Both the position numbers and the translations under genes were made by a program. From assembly GCF_030272615.1 (NCBI RefSeq), contig NC_081414.1, positions 820,627,896 to 820,691,895 of the forward strand: a stretch of DNA of 64,000 bases. Direction: 5' to 3'. The DNA is from Cryptomeria japonica (taxonomy: Eukaryota; Streptophyta; Pinopsida; Cupressales; Cupressaceae). This document shows positions 49,260 through 60,096 of this stretch, piece after piece. The notes beneath the pieces are model-generated. The model searched no databases, had not been told where the DNA came from, and worked only from the letters and a program-made list of their open reading frames with translations. Positions within the stretch are counted from its first letter, which is position 1. Every line of letters starts with the position of its first letter.

Positions 49260-50800
49260 GCACATGTTTTTGATTAAGTGAAAAGAAGGTTTTGAAGGGG
49301 CCCCAAAACCCTTTACATCAGATTAAATAATAGATATAGCATTGAAAGCCCAGCTAGAAAGAACAACCAGAAAAAAATAGGGACTGCCCCTAGAGACAAT
49401 AGGCAACCCATACAAAGAAAGGGCCAGAAAAACCAGCCTAAACAACCAACTACAAGGGCCCTCAAGTTTTTCAATTGGCCTTGTGGGAATGAAGGGTCAT
49501 ATCAAAAGAAGGCTTGGACGTCTTAGAATTCTTCCCCTTAACAGTAATCGAACCTTCTTCAACTTTAGCTGCCGCAACTGACCAATCCGAAGGGCCCAAC
49601 ACCGATCTTTTGGGACTGGAAAAAAGAGTGTCAGAAGAGGGAGCAACAACCGTCGCGAGCACATGATCACAACATGCAAACGAAGTTGTGCGAAAACCCT
49701 GTGAAGCAGTTGGTGGGGTAAGAGACACCATCGCGAACACATGACTGCAACCAACAAATGGGGCAAAAGTTGTGTCAACACACGGTGAAACCAATGGGGT
49801 AAGAGACACCAATCCATTTTCGGTAGAGGGGAAAACATCATCCTGTATCACAACATCTTTAATCTTAGTAACGTCCTTAGTGACATTCGAAGAATCTTTC
49901 ATAGTCAATAAAGAATCCGAACCAACCAAAGTAGAAAACTCAACATCTAATGATTCTTTAGAAGATTCCTAACTGTATAATGCCAGTGAGAGGCCCCTGA
50001 CCACCAAGAGGTCGAACAATTTTTCTTCTCAAGCCCATAATTCTCTCCCGCATGGCCATTTTTGAAGCATCTATGACACCTGAAAGGAATACCCTCATAA
50101 TCCAAGGTCTGGACCCAACTGCCAAAAGAGGAGTTAATGGCGATTTCAGCTGTAGACCCTTAGAAACATCTAGCTCAACCAGAATGCGAGCAAAAGTAGT
50201 ATGATAAAGCCCATAGGAGTCATTATCCACCATAATGAAGTTCCCAATAGCATCACCAATTTCCTCAAAGAGAGAATCAACCCACAAGTGAAGAGGAAGG
50301 TAAGGAAGCCTAACCCAGACTAGAATTTTGTTGAACATCTCTGAAAGGGGATTAAAATTAGAGTGCTAGGGTTTGGCCAAAAGCAACATATTATCTTTCT
50401 CATAGAAAAAACTTTCACACATGATAATTTTTCTTCTGTCATTAGCATCCTCAAATTTAGCAACAAAGAAACCTTTACCCATAGGGAATATGTGAACTGT
50501 ACCATAAATGAGGGGATCCTAGTGCTAGGAAATCCATCTATGCAACTTTGGGAGGCTGGGCCAGATACCCTTGAATCTATAGATTGCACTATGATCCATG
50601 AAGACCTTAACATTGTTCTCTATTTCTTGTTCAGACTCCTTATTCACATTAACAGAAACAACACAGGAGACAGGGATAAACCCTCTCCCAACCCCTCTGC
50701 GTGAGGACAATCCAAGGGGACATGTTAGCCTAGAATCACTTTTCTACATTTCAAGAGGACAATCCAAGGGCCACAACTAAGGATAGCCTCAACATGGTTA
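49260..50800 (-). mobile_element. ORF1-only LINE remnant
   Basis: On the minus strand a DUF4283-type region (MFNKILVWVRLPYLPLHLW at about 50338, then IGDAIGNFI) is followed by a zinc-knuckle-like CHRCFKNGHAGEN (about 50090-50050) and a Ser/Thr-rich tail to 49471. A ~200-bp 3' UTR-like stretch ends GGCCCCTTCAAAACC, then TTAATCAAAAA. There is no ORF2. It lies directly beside the right target site of transposon B. No target duplication was found. Best read as a non-autonomous deletion derivative of an L1-type LINE; the frame is broken in several places. Confidence 0.65.
49471..50613 (-). pseudogene. LINE ORF1 remnant (DUF4283 plus zinc knuckle)
   Basis: Coding-like minus-strand segments at 50320-50613, 49958-50338 and 49471-49929 lie in different frames. 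Known LINE ORF1 proteins of plants have this order: DUF4283, CCHC zinc knuckle, low-complexity tail. The knuckle lacks a clear final Cys (C-x2-C-x4-H, then E-N), as in other degraded copies. It would have bound element RNA. Confidence 0.6.
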
Positions 50801-51660
50801 AAGTTCAATGAAACAAAAATTAAAGAAACCTTTAGTAAGGTTTTTCATAACATCAAGACAAATCCCATGTAAGAACCAAGCCTTGTTGATCTAGTTCTTG
50901 AGCATACTTGTAGGGGGTACCCTTCTCACAAGATACCCTATCAAGGTAAAATTATTTAACCATTAGCATGCAATATCAAATTTAGGAATGAGAAGAATAA
51001 CATCTAGGGGTGTTACAACTTACAAGGGACACACTTCATGAAACATCACAGGGTTAAAATTTCTAGCTCACTCAAGCAAGGGTGCCATTAATAATCATCG
51101 TTGATCCTTTAGCTCCAACAATAGTAATTGTTGAGTTATAAAAACACAAGGTCATTTAAAAAGAGTGAGAATTCTTGTAGACATGACACCTTAAAAAGTG
51201 CTACAATAAACATAGAAAAAAGCTAAAGGATCTTGCTTAAGAAGGCAATATAACATGAACACTAACAAAACCAAAAACTCTTTAAGAGAATTCACTTTCT
51301 AAATAGAATATTCAACATTTAATCCAATCTTCATATATAAAACAAACAACTTTGTTAAACATATAACTTATATAAACCACATGCTTGTAAAGGCCAAACA
51401 AAATTGTTCTCTTTGATAGTAACATATAAATTCAAACTTAGACCACATTTACATTTATATTTATTTTCCTACCAACTATTAGAATCCTTTCACTATTGTC
51501 CAAAAACTTGTTCACCTATTCTTTCACCAAAATAATTATTATTCATTTTTTAAATTTAATACATAAAACTTAAATTTTAATAAATATTATTTTGATATGG
51601 TCCAAAAGGAAAAACATTAAAATCAACGTTGTACAAAGCAATATGATATGGTTTGATTTG
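50801..51660. other. Intergenic, no gene seen
   Basis: No domain-bearing frame or recognisable repeat in this stretch. Confidence 0.5.
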
Positions 51661-51664
51661 TACG

Positions 51665-51785
51665 TGTCTATTCTGGCTCCAAAACAACAGTAGGACGTCT
51701 TACACCGTCGATTTTACAATAAACGACTGCAATTGACTAACAGGTCGCTATCACGCTGTATGAAAGGTCTGTTTTCGAACCATAA
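51665..51785. mobile_element. MITE 2, same family as 36499-36659, opposite orientation
   Basis: One end reads GTCTATTCTGGCTCCAAAAC; the other, as reverse complement, reads GGTTCGAAAACAGACCTTTC, matching the left end of MITE 1 (CTCTAAAACAGACCTTTC). The middle (AAAATCGACGGTGTAA on the minus strand) also aligns to MITE 1. No clear target duplication is seen. It abuts the decayed GGT-type promoter region. Confidence 0.65.
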
Positions 51786-51829
51786 TAACCACGAGAAAAA
51801 ACGATGATAGAAAGACCATCCTGATGATA

Positions 51830-53071
51830 AAATGACGTAAACCAGAACAAAGGAATCTGGCTCACAAGACGACTGAATCTAACCAGATCTCATTGATCTA
51901 TTTAACGTCACGCAACGACTGAATCTAACCAGATCTCATTGATCTATTTAACGTCACGCAAACAAATTACTTAGCCTACCTCCTGTAAGTCAAAAGAACC
52001 GAAAAGTCCGGTAAAACTAAAACAGAGAAAGCATTCATATTTAAACAAATGTTTGCTTCATTCCGTTTAACGGAGCTGCGGCAGCTGCTGAGTCAGATTA
52101 GGAGAAATTTGTGAAAAGAAGTCAGGTTGGATTGTTTGTTAAGATGTTTCAGATTAACCTAAAATTTAGAGTTTGAAAAGAGAATCTATTTATCTTATAA
52201 ATTCTTTTGGAAAAAAAAATCAACATTTTTTCGACTTAAATTTTAAGATTGAGGAATGTTCATTTTATCTGAAACTTAGAGCTAGAAAAGAAAATTTATA
52301 AATTTCCTGTTCTGAATTTTGCCCGTCTTTCAGATTTTTAAAAAAATATTTGAAGATTTTCTACTTAAATCACATTAGAGTCGTTTCTGTTCTGAACTTT
52401 GATAGCTTTTCAGATTTTTAAAAAAATATTTGCAGATTTTCTACTTAAATCACATTAGAATCTAAAACTACTCTAATATCATTTTAAAATTTTTCCAGGG
52501 ATCAACTAGAAATTGAACCTAAGATATCATGATAAGCTTTTTCATGTCTCAATTAAGAGTTGAATTTAGTATTAAGAGTTGAATTTAGTATAACCTATTT
52601 GCTGGTATCAAATAGGAGTTGTATTTAGTATAACCTAATTGCTGGTAGAATATTCGACCACTGAACTACTAACCTACTGATCTATCTGGAATTTTCCACC
52701 AGATCAAAATTTGTTCGAATACTACCAACTCTAATTGTAATTTATATTTTAATGACCTATTCTCAGACTTTTTTATATTTTGTAAGATTCTGATTTCTAT
52801 TGCTTGGATTAGCAAAACATAAAAAAATTTAGCTTGTCTGTAAGGAGTCCGATGGAATGTTTGTTTGTTTCTAATGTTGGGAGGCCAGAGTCTTTTTGAT
52901 TTGAAGGTAGATATATGGTTTCCTAAGCTCTGAAACAGAGAATGTGGATCTTTATTGTTTTGGCCTCCATTTTCTTTTAAAAGATGAGAAGTTTCAGTGA
53001 TTTTATTGCTTTGTTAATCTTTTGCAGATCGCAGAAGTTAAAAAAAGAATGTGAATGCATCTGTAACACAG
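51830..53071 (+). pseudogene. Decayed duplicate of the GGT gene 5' region
   Basis: Aligns with the 5' regions at 56560 and 57610: GTAAGTCAAAAGAA, GGAGCTGCGGCAGCTGCTGAG, TTTGTGAAAA, GTTTCAGAT. The TATA box of the other copies is destroyed (AGAACCGAAAAG against AGAATATAAAAA) and the first-exon donor GT is lost. A later part (52780-52850, GATTTCTATTGCTT...TTTAGCTTGTCTG) resembles intron sequence before GGT exon 2 (59735-59780). A CAG acceptor at 53027 parallels the exon 2 acceptor at 60022. It holds a perfect 46-bp tandem duplication (51869-51914, 51915-51960). Probably an old truncated gene duplicate. Confidence 0.55.
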
Positions 53072-56000
53072 GTATGTCTGGGTACATCTTTCATCTATGT
53101 AATTTGGAAAAAATATATTAGATGTCTTTTTTTATAAGATTTATTAAAGATTTGAACTTTTTATATATTTGAGGAAATGGATCATATAATTTGAATATTA
53201 ATTTTAAGAAAATTAATTCAAATGGTTAATATATTTTTAATTATCAATTTAAATTATATTAATATTTAAAATATAATTTTATTTTATAAAAATATTGTTA
53301 TTATTAATATCTATTTTTTGGTAAATATTATTTTAATGATAATTGTTCATTAATTATTATTAATTATTTTGAAATAAATGAAAAATTGATATTTTTAGTC
53401 CATATAAATATATAATTTTTGTAAAGTCAAGATGTACTTTTTTAACTAAAATTATCTTTGTTAATATAAGCCTTACAAAAAGTAAAAATAACTATTATAA
53501 TATTATCTTTAAATTAAAAAAAAATATAACACCCATAATCTCTAATACCATCTTAGAACAATGGTAGCACTTAGCAGTTTTGAAAGAAAGAAAAAGGCAA
53601 AGTAAATAAAGCAACAACATTGACATGTTTTCATTTAGAAGATTTAAATTCATGTTTTTATGTTTTCAGGTTACCTCGGATTAAATAGTATGTGGTTGGT
53701 TAAGACAATAGTATGTGGTTGGTTAAGACTTAGGCTGCTTCTTGTGAAATAGTCTCCCTTCATAAAAAACCATGTATATATAAATCACAATGATGTCAAT
53801 ATATGTATAAAACAAAATCATTTATAAATAGATTAAATAACTCTAAAAAATAAATTAAAATGTTTCTTTGAATTGAAATTTAAAAATTAATATAAATAAA
53901 ATAAAATAAAACAATTCTCACATAATTCTAAAGTAAAATAAAATAATTTTAAGTAAATAAAGTATTTTTTTAAATAAATAAATAATATAAATAAAATAAA
54001 TATTTTGTTATTTCAAATAAAATAAAAGAATTAGAAAGTAATTTTTTTATAAATATTAATAATAATTAAAATTATTACTAACATTATGTAATAAAATGTA
54101 TTTATCATTAATTATAATATTACAAAGACAAATAGTATGATATTAGCTAACACTTATTAATATTGTTATGCTCATTTTTAATTTATGTTATTATTATGAT
54201 TATTATTGTTATTATGTATAAAGTTATAAATTAAAAGTCTTTATAAATTTATGATTATTATTGTTATTATATATAAAGTTATACATTAAAGATCTTTATA
54301 AATTATAATATTGTTAGTTTGATGCATGATTTTGATATATTTTTTAGAGATATCTCTTCTAAAATTATTTAATGTCAATACTATATTTAAATGATAACAA
54401 GTGATTTTTCATATTTTCCATTCTATCATTTGTAATATTGTAATCATGCTCATTAATTATTGTTTATATAAATATATGTTATTTGGCACAAATAAATTAT
54501 AATGTACATCCCACTACTTTGATGGCCTTGTTTCCAAAACATTAATAGATAGGAAAGTGATTGTTTTATTTCTCTATTTATGGACAGGTAAACCTTCTAT
54601 CTATTGCTTTCTTTTTCATTTGTCTTCTTCTTTGCATAATGAAATTTGTCTTATTTAGTAGGTAACCCTTCTATCTATGATATGAATGAGCTTGTAGGTA
54701 TACCTGCTTTTGTCTTTTCTTGTAAGCTTTTTGTGAAAATATTCCTTCTCCTCTTTCTATTCATAAATATATTTGAAATTGACACAACCGTATTTTTTTT
54801 TATTACTATGTGAACCATGCACGTAGTTAAAGACTAATAAGGTGCATGAGAACACCATTAGTTTTGTCCCTACCATGATGCAAATATGCATTTATGTCAT
54901 CAACTGATTTTGTTTTGGGGGATAAATTTCAAGCACTTATTTTTCAAAGTTCTAAATGAAATGGTTGGCCACAATTAGCGTAAAGAATAGCCCATAGATA
55001 TAAATTTATATATTTTGTTCATATATATATCACTTCAAAGCTAAAGAATATTCAATTAAGACTTAAAATTTGATCAATTTTGTACTTTCTTCATCAATTA
55101 TTTGAGCAACGATTTCTAACACTTAATCATTTTTTGTGACGAAGGGCAAGATGAAAGAAAAAGGAGGTTCTTTTGTTTTCAACTTTCCATTCTTTTTTAA
55201 ATCCAACAAAATCACAAAAATGTAAGGATAGTCTTTCTTGAATGAATTCACATACCACTTAAATCTTTAATGTTACTCTCTTGTGTCCATGCTGATAATG
55301 ATCTAAAGGGAACCAATCTATGAGGAAAAAATTCTCCCAAGCCCACATGTTGGCTCCACTATATATAGGCCACTCCACCTCTCTCTCAACAAAAGCAACC
55401 TTGTTATTCTACATATTACATGGTTAATATTTATTTTTACAATTCAAATATATATGAATTTATTTGATTTTTCAATCCACACTTAATCCTAGCTAGAAGA
55501 ATCTTGCTATCTACTTGGATGCACCTAGCCATGGATAAGTACTAGTTAGTCCAATTCAAAAGTTTGCCTCTGATTTTGTTAAAAGCTAATTACACATTTC
55601 TCTTAGAGGCATATCAATGCCAAAGGGGATTCTAAGACATCTAGTGATGGCACAATGCTTCAATTTTCCATAGTGGATTAAGGTTGGGTTAGGTCATAAT
55701 GAACTTAGTTTCATGCATGACCAAATTAAAACTTGAGAGGTATAAATACAAGTTCCAACATATCATTTGTATATGAATCCATCAATTAAAAACTTTTTTT
55801 TTCTATTATGTGTATTTATAAGACATTGAAACATGTTCTTTGTGTGTTATTATCAACTAGAGTTTGATCAAACTCTTTGCCAAAAATAAAGACAAGAACA
55901 CAGTGAATCGATGGTGGTCCATCACCTAGCTTAATCCCTCTTATATGAACATTGCCAAAATATAAATAAAAAAATCAAACATGTCACTCAAGATATTATG

Positions 56001-56559
56001 TAACCTAAACAAACATATTTTTTAAGAAATAAATTTATCTAAACTTGAAAGAACATTAAATAGACTCAATAAACTATAAAAAATACTCTTAATTGATTTC
56101 AATAAATACACCTACAATCACATCAAATGAATCAAATAACTCTTCATTCTTAATATGTTGATTTTTAAATAATCTAAGATTCATGGACATCTATAACATT
56201 TGATTTCAAATATTTCCTATAAGAAATGCCTTTTTGGATATAATAATATTAGATTAAACATAAAAATTCCCTATGCCCCATTCCTTTTGTGCCAACGGCT
56301 AATGCTCTGGATTATCTGTTCCAACATGTGGTGCCCAGTAGTCTTTTATCCATGGTATTTCTCTGCAATGGAATGCTAGGATTCTTAACTCTCATTTTAC
56401 AGATGATGCAGGCTTTTCCTTTGTGATTAAAAAACAAAAAAAAATTAACTCAAAATAATTTATGTTACAAAGAATAATGGACCACTGTTGTGTAAGAGTC
56501 CACTGGAATTCTTGTCACACAGACAGCCAATAAAAATCTACCCACAACAATGCCGTGAC
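53072..56559. other. AT-rich intergenic region
   Basis: Long AT-rich sequence with no supported gene. A core-promoter-like segment at 55358-55395 (CTATATATAGGCC followed by a pyrimidine-rich CTCTCTCTCAACA) has no open frame downstream. Confidence 0.5.
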
Positions 56560-56653
56560 ATTTAAGGAGAATATTCTCTCAACAGCTCCCTGCAAACAAT
56601 CTACTCCACTATTCTTCCCGCCGTTATTTGACGGGAAATGATGTAAGCCAAGA

Positions 56654-56700
56654 TAAAGGGAATCTGGTTTCCTGGTTTCCCTGAAACCAGATTCCCTTTA
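56654..56700. repeat. Perfect 18-bp inverted repeat in the upstream promoter copy
   Basis: TAAAGGGAATCTGGTTTC (56654-56671) and GAAACCAGATTCCCTTTA (56683-56700) with an 11-nt loop. The downstream copy keeps only GAATCTG-AAAG-CAGATTC at the same place. Confidence 0.9.
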
Positions 56701-56743
56701 ACGTGATGTAACCAAATTACTTCCTAACTGCCAGTCAATGGAA

Positions 56744-56846
56744 TATAAAAAGAGAGGACAAAGGTTCGAATCAACCAATCTATTGTTACAAGAAAGAAAT
56801 TCTTGTTTGATTCTGTCCGAGGGAGCTTCGGCAGACATGGAGCCAG
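56744..56846 (+). promoter_or_regulatory. Alternative GGT promoter and first exon, upstream copy
   Basis: TATAAAAA at 56744-56751; transcription would start near 56775 and the first exon would end GGAGCCAG at 56846 before GTTTG. A short upstream frame, ATGGAGCCAG, would continue into exon 2 and stop after five codons (MEPDP). Upstream lie TTCCCGCC (56614) and CGGGAA (56632), an E2F-like inverted pair. Confidence 0.45.
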
Positions 56847-57810
56847 GTTTGTTGAATTTTGTGAAAATTTGAGATTGGAATTCTAGCTAGAGTGTTTCAG
56901 ATGTAGCTGAAATTTATAGTGGAAAAGGAATTTGATTTTAGCTGATGAATTTCCTGTTCTGTGCTTTGCTCTGTTTGCTGTTACATTTCCTGGTTGGACT
57001 TACAACTACCTGTCTAATTAAAGAGGGCGTTGGAGCCCCCCTCTATTGGATCCTTTAAATATAGAATTTAATCTTCAATTACGTTTATGTTATAAGAGAT
57101 TATAGGCTTCAGCAGTTCATGGATTTACGATGAAAAAGCTTCTGAAAAAAATCGTTTGTAAGAATTGAAGGAATCTACGTTTCTGCTCATACTTTGTGAC
57201 TCAATCTTGTATAAAATTCAAATATACGGTATACAGGTCTCCGATTTTCCAGTAGTTTACGGTCATAAATCACATTCTAGACCGAATTAAGTAGTTTACT
57301 CTTGAATGGACAGCATATAGCAGTACAGTAATACTGTAAAATGAATCTTATCGGTAGAAATAAAAAATCGACTAAAGACAGCATGAATAAAGAATTAAAA
57401 ATGTTATCCCAGAAAGTTTCAGTTATAATTGCTTAAAGCACCGATAAATCCTCAACTATAATGAAATCTATTTTGTTTAGTTGCAAAATTAATAAGACTA
57501 ATGAAAATCCTGGATCTGTGTGGAGAAAATAACTCTCGGAATCTGATTTATGAAAAAATGAACCTAGTTTGAATCTGTTTTGAAGTCCTGACAAGAGGTA
57601 TAGAAGAACAATCTTATCACACTGACGGCCACAGAAAAATCTGCCCACAACAATGCCGGAGCCTTTAACCAGAATAATCTCTCACAGCTCCCTGCAAACA
57701 ACCCACTCCACCATTGTTCCCGCCGTTATTTAGCGGCAAATGATGTAAGCCCAGATAAAGGGAATCTGAAAGCAGATTCTGTTTAACGTCCTATCTGTAA
57801 GTCAAAAGAA

Positions 57811-57926
57811 TATAAAAACCAGAAAACAAAGAGAGAGGACAAAGGTTCGGATCAACCAAACCATTCGTACAAGAAAGAAATGCATGTTTGAATCTGTTGA
57901 GGGAGCTGCAGCAGCTGTGGAGCCAG
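57811..57926 (+). promoter_or_regulatory. Likely main GGT promoter and first exon
   Basis: TATAAAAA at 57811-57818, an expected start near 57842, and a non-coding first exon ending GAGCCAG at 57926 before GTTTG. The upstream ATG of the other copy is GTG here, so no upstream frame is created. It is the nearer of the two intact promoters to the coding exons. Confidence 0.5.
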
Positions 57927-59094
57927 GTTTGTTGAAATTTGTGAAATTTTGAGATTGGAATATTAATTTTAACAGATGAATTTCCTCTTCTGTGCTTTGC
58001 TCTGATTGCTCTTACATTTCCTGGTTGGACTTACAACCACCTGCCCAATAAAAGGGGACGTTGGAGCTCCTCTATGGTATCCTTTGAATAAAGAATTTAA
58101 TATTAAATTACATTTAAATCATAAGAGATTATAGGCTTCAGCAGTTCTTAGATTTACGATGAAAAAGCTGCTGGAAAAAATCTCTGGTAAGAATTGAAGG
58201 AATTTACGTTTCTGCTCATACTCTGTGATTCAATCTTGTATAAATTTCAAATATACGGTATGCAGGTCTCCAATTTTCCAATAGTTTACACTCTTATAAT
58301 CACATTCCAGACCGAATTAAGTAGTTTACTCTTGAATGGAAAGCACATAACAATAGACACTAATACTCTAAATGAACCTTAGCAGAAGAAATAAAAAGTC
58401 GACTGAAGGCAGCATGAAGAAAGACTTAAAATGTGATCCCAAAAGGTTTCAATTATAAATTCCCAAAACAGGGATAAATCCTCAACTATAACGAAATCTA
58501 TTTTGTCCCAAAATGTTTCTGTTATAATTACCCAAAACAGGGGTAAATCCTCAACTCTAATGAAATCTATTTTGTTTAGTTGCAAATTTAATAAAAGTAA
58601 TGAAAATTCTGGATCTTAGCGGAGAAAACAACTCTCTGAATCTAATTTAAAGAAAATTTTGAACATGGTTTAAATCTGTTTTGAAGTTCTCGCAGGAGGT
58701 GTAGAAGAGCAGCATCTTTTAAAAAAGGAGCAGATACCTAAATCTTGATGTTTGATTTATTCTGTGTTTTGTTCTTGGTATATATTACACGGGTTTTCCT
58801 TTATACAAGTATATTTGTCTCTCTATTGTGAACCTAGTTTATTTTTACACCCACCATATAGAAATGACCCCTCACCAACTAACAGTAAAATCTTGAGTTC
58901 ATACCACATTCTTTTATTTCATTTGGGGAGATCTGGAAGCTACTATTGGGGGGCTAGACCGTGGCTCAAACCTGGTCAGCGTTGATAAACTCCCGGAGAT
59001 TTACCGGCAGATTAGCCTGGAAGCCCAATCCACACCACTTATATGAATTAAGATTCCTCTACCAGTCAAGAATGGCATTTTCTGAAAATCTTAT

Positions 59095-59180
59095 ATGAAA
59101 AGCATTGGGCCCCGACACAGCGCAACAGAGTAGTTAAGATAATTATATTAAAATCTTACATTCGAGTAATTCTACCAGAG
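59095..59180 (+). other. Possible tRNA-like (SINE-like) fragment
   Basis: AGCGCAACAGAGTAGTTAAG and, 35 bases on, CATTCGAGTAATTCTACC recall the A and B boxes of tRNA-derived elements. No tail or target duplication was found. Confidence 0.2.
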
Positions 59181-60096
59181 TGATATTAAAAAAAATAAAG
59201 ATATTAGCTTTCTAAAGCTATTTCTTCCAGGCTAATTCAATATTGAAAACTATTAGTTTTATACTTTCAGTGTCTCCTCCTGTAACTGTTGTCATCATCC
59301 TTTCCATTAGAGCACTCTATGTTTTGATCTTCATTCTCAAAGTGTAACTCTTTCTCTTACGATCAATTTTAGTATTCCAAAAGAGTGCTTTTCTTGATAA
59401 TTTCTTGTATGGCATCTTTCTTATTCGTTCCAGATTGGGGGTAGATTAATTACTATGTCCCCATCTTATGTGTTTTGGGTTTTTCTGTTCTATCCGTGTT
59501 CCAGCTCACTAGCTGAGCTAACAGGCTCAAATGCTGTACTTAGCGCAGTTGACATTTTGTTTTGTGTTTATTTCTGTCATTGCCAGGTTATATATTGCTT
59601 GCTAATTTAAGATTGATAGCTTGGATGTGGCTATGGCATGCTTATGTTTTATAGCTATAAATTGTTCCCATTATGCGAACTCAACTTCATGTAGCTTATA
59701 TTTCTAATGGCTCGTCCTCAGAATTTATCTACTGATTTCTATTGCTTTGACTGCAATAAAAATATAGCTTTTCTGAAAGAAATCACATGCAGTGTTCCTT
59801 GTTCCCAATTTTTAGAAAAAAATAATTGCATTATTCGTGTAATTTTAAAAACCCACATTACAGTGCCAGGAATATTTTTAATTTTAAGAGAAGGTAAATG
59901 GTTTTTCTTTCGAAGGAAGCTCTGCAATAGATTATGCCTGATCATTTATTGTTGTTTGTTTCTATTTCATTTTGAAAGAAAGGAAGCCTTGGTGATTCTT
60001 GCTCCTTATCGTTCTCTTGCAGATCCTTGATTCGACAAATATATATATCTTTCCTCCCTCTCAAATTCTTTGAAGGAAAGATTAATTGAATCCAAA

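Larger units (their letters stand above)
56560..58680 (+). repeat. ~1.08-kb tandem duplication of the GGT promoter/5'UTR region
   Basis: Units 56560-57609 and 57610-58680. Shared landmarks: CCACAACAATGCCG, TTCCCGCCGTTATTT, GAGAGGACAAAGGTTCG, GGAGCCAGGTTTGTTGAA, TTTCCTGGTTGGACTTACAA, GCAGTTC...GATTTACGATGAAAAAGCT and GATAAATCCTCAACTATAA. The second unit carries an extra ~63-bp internal duplication (58440-58565). Both units contain a TATA box and a first exon with GT donor. Confidence 0.88.

Noticed and set aside
59095-59180. A functional tRNA gene
   Set aside because: Only loose A- and B-box resemblance; no cloverleaf can be drawn.
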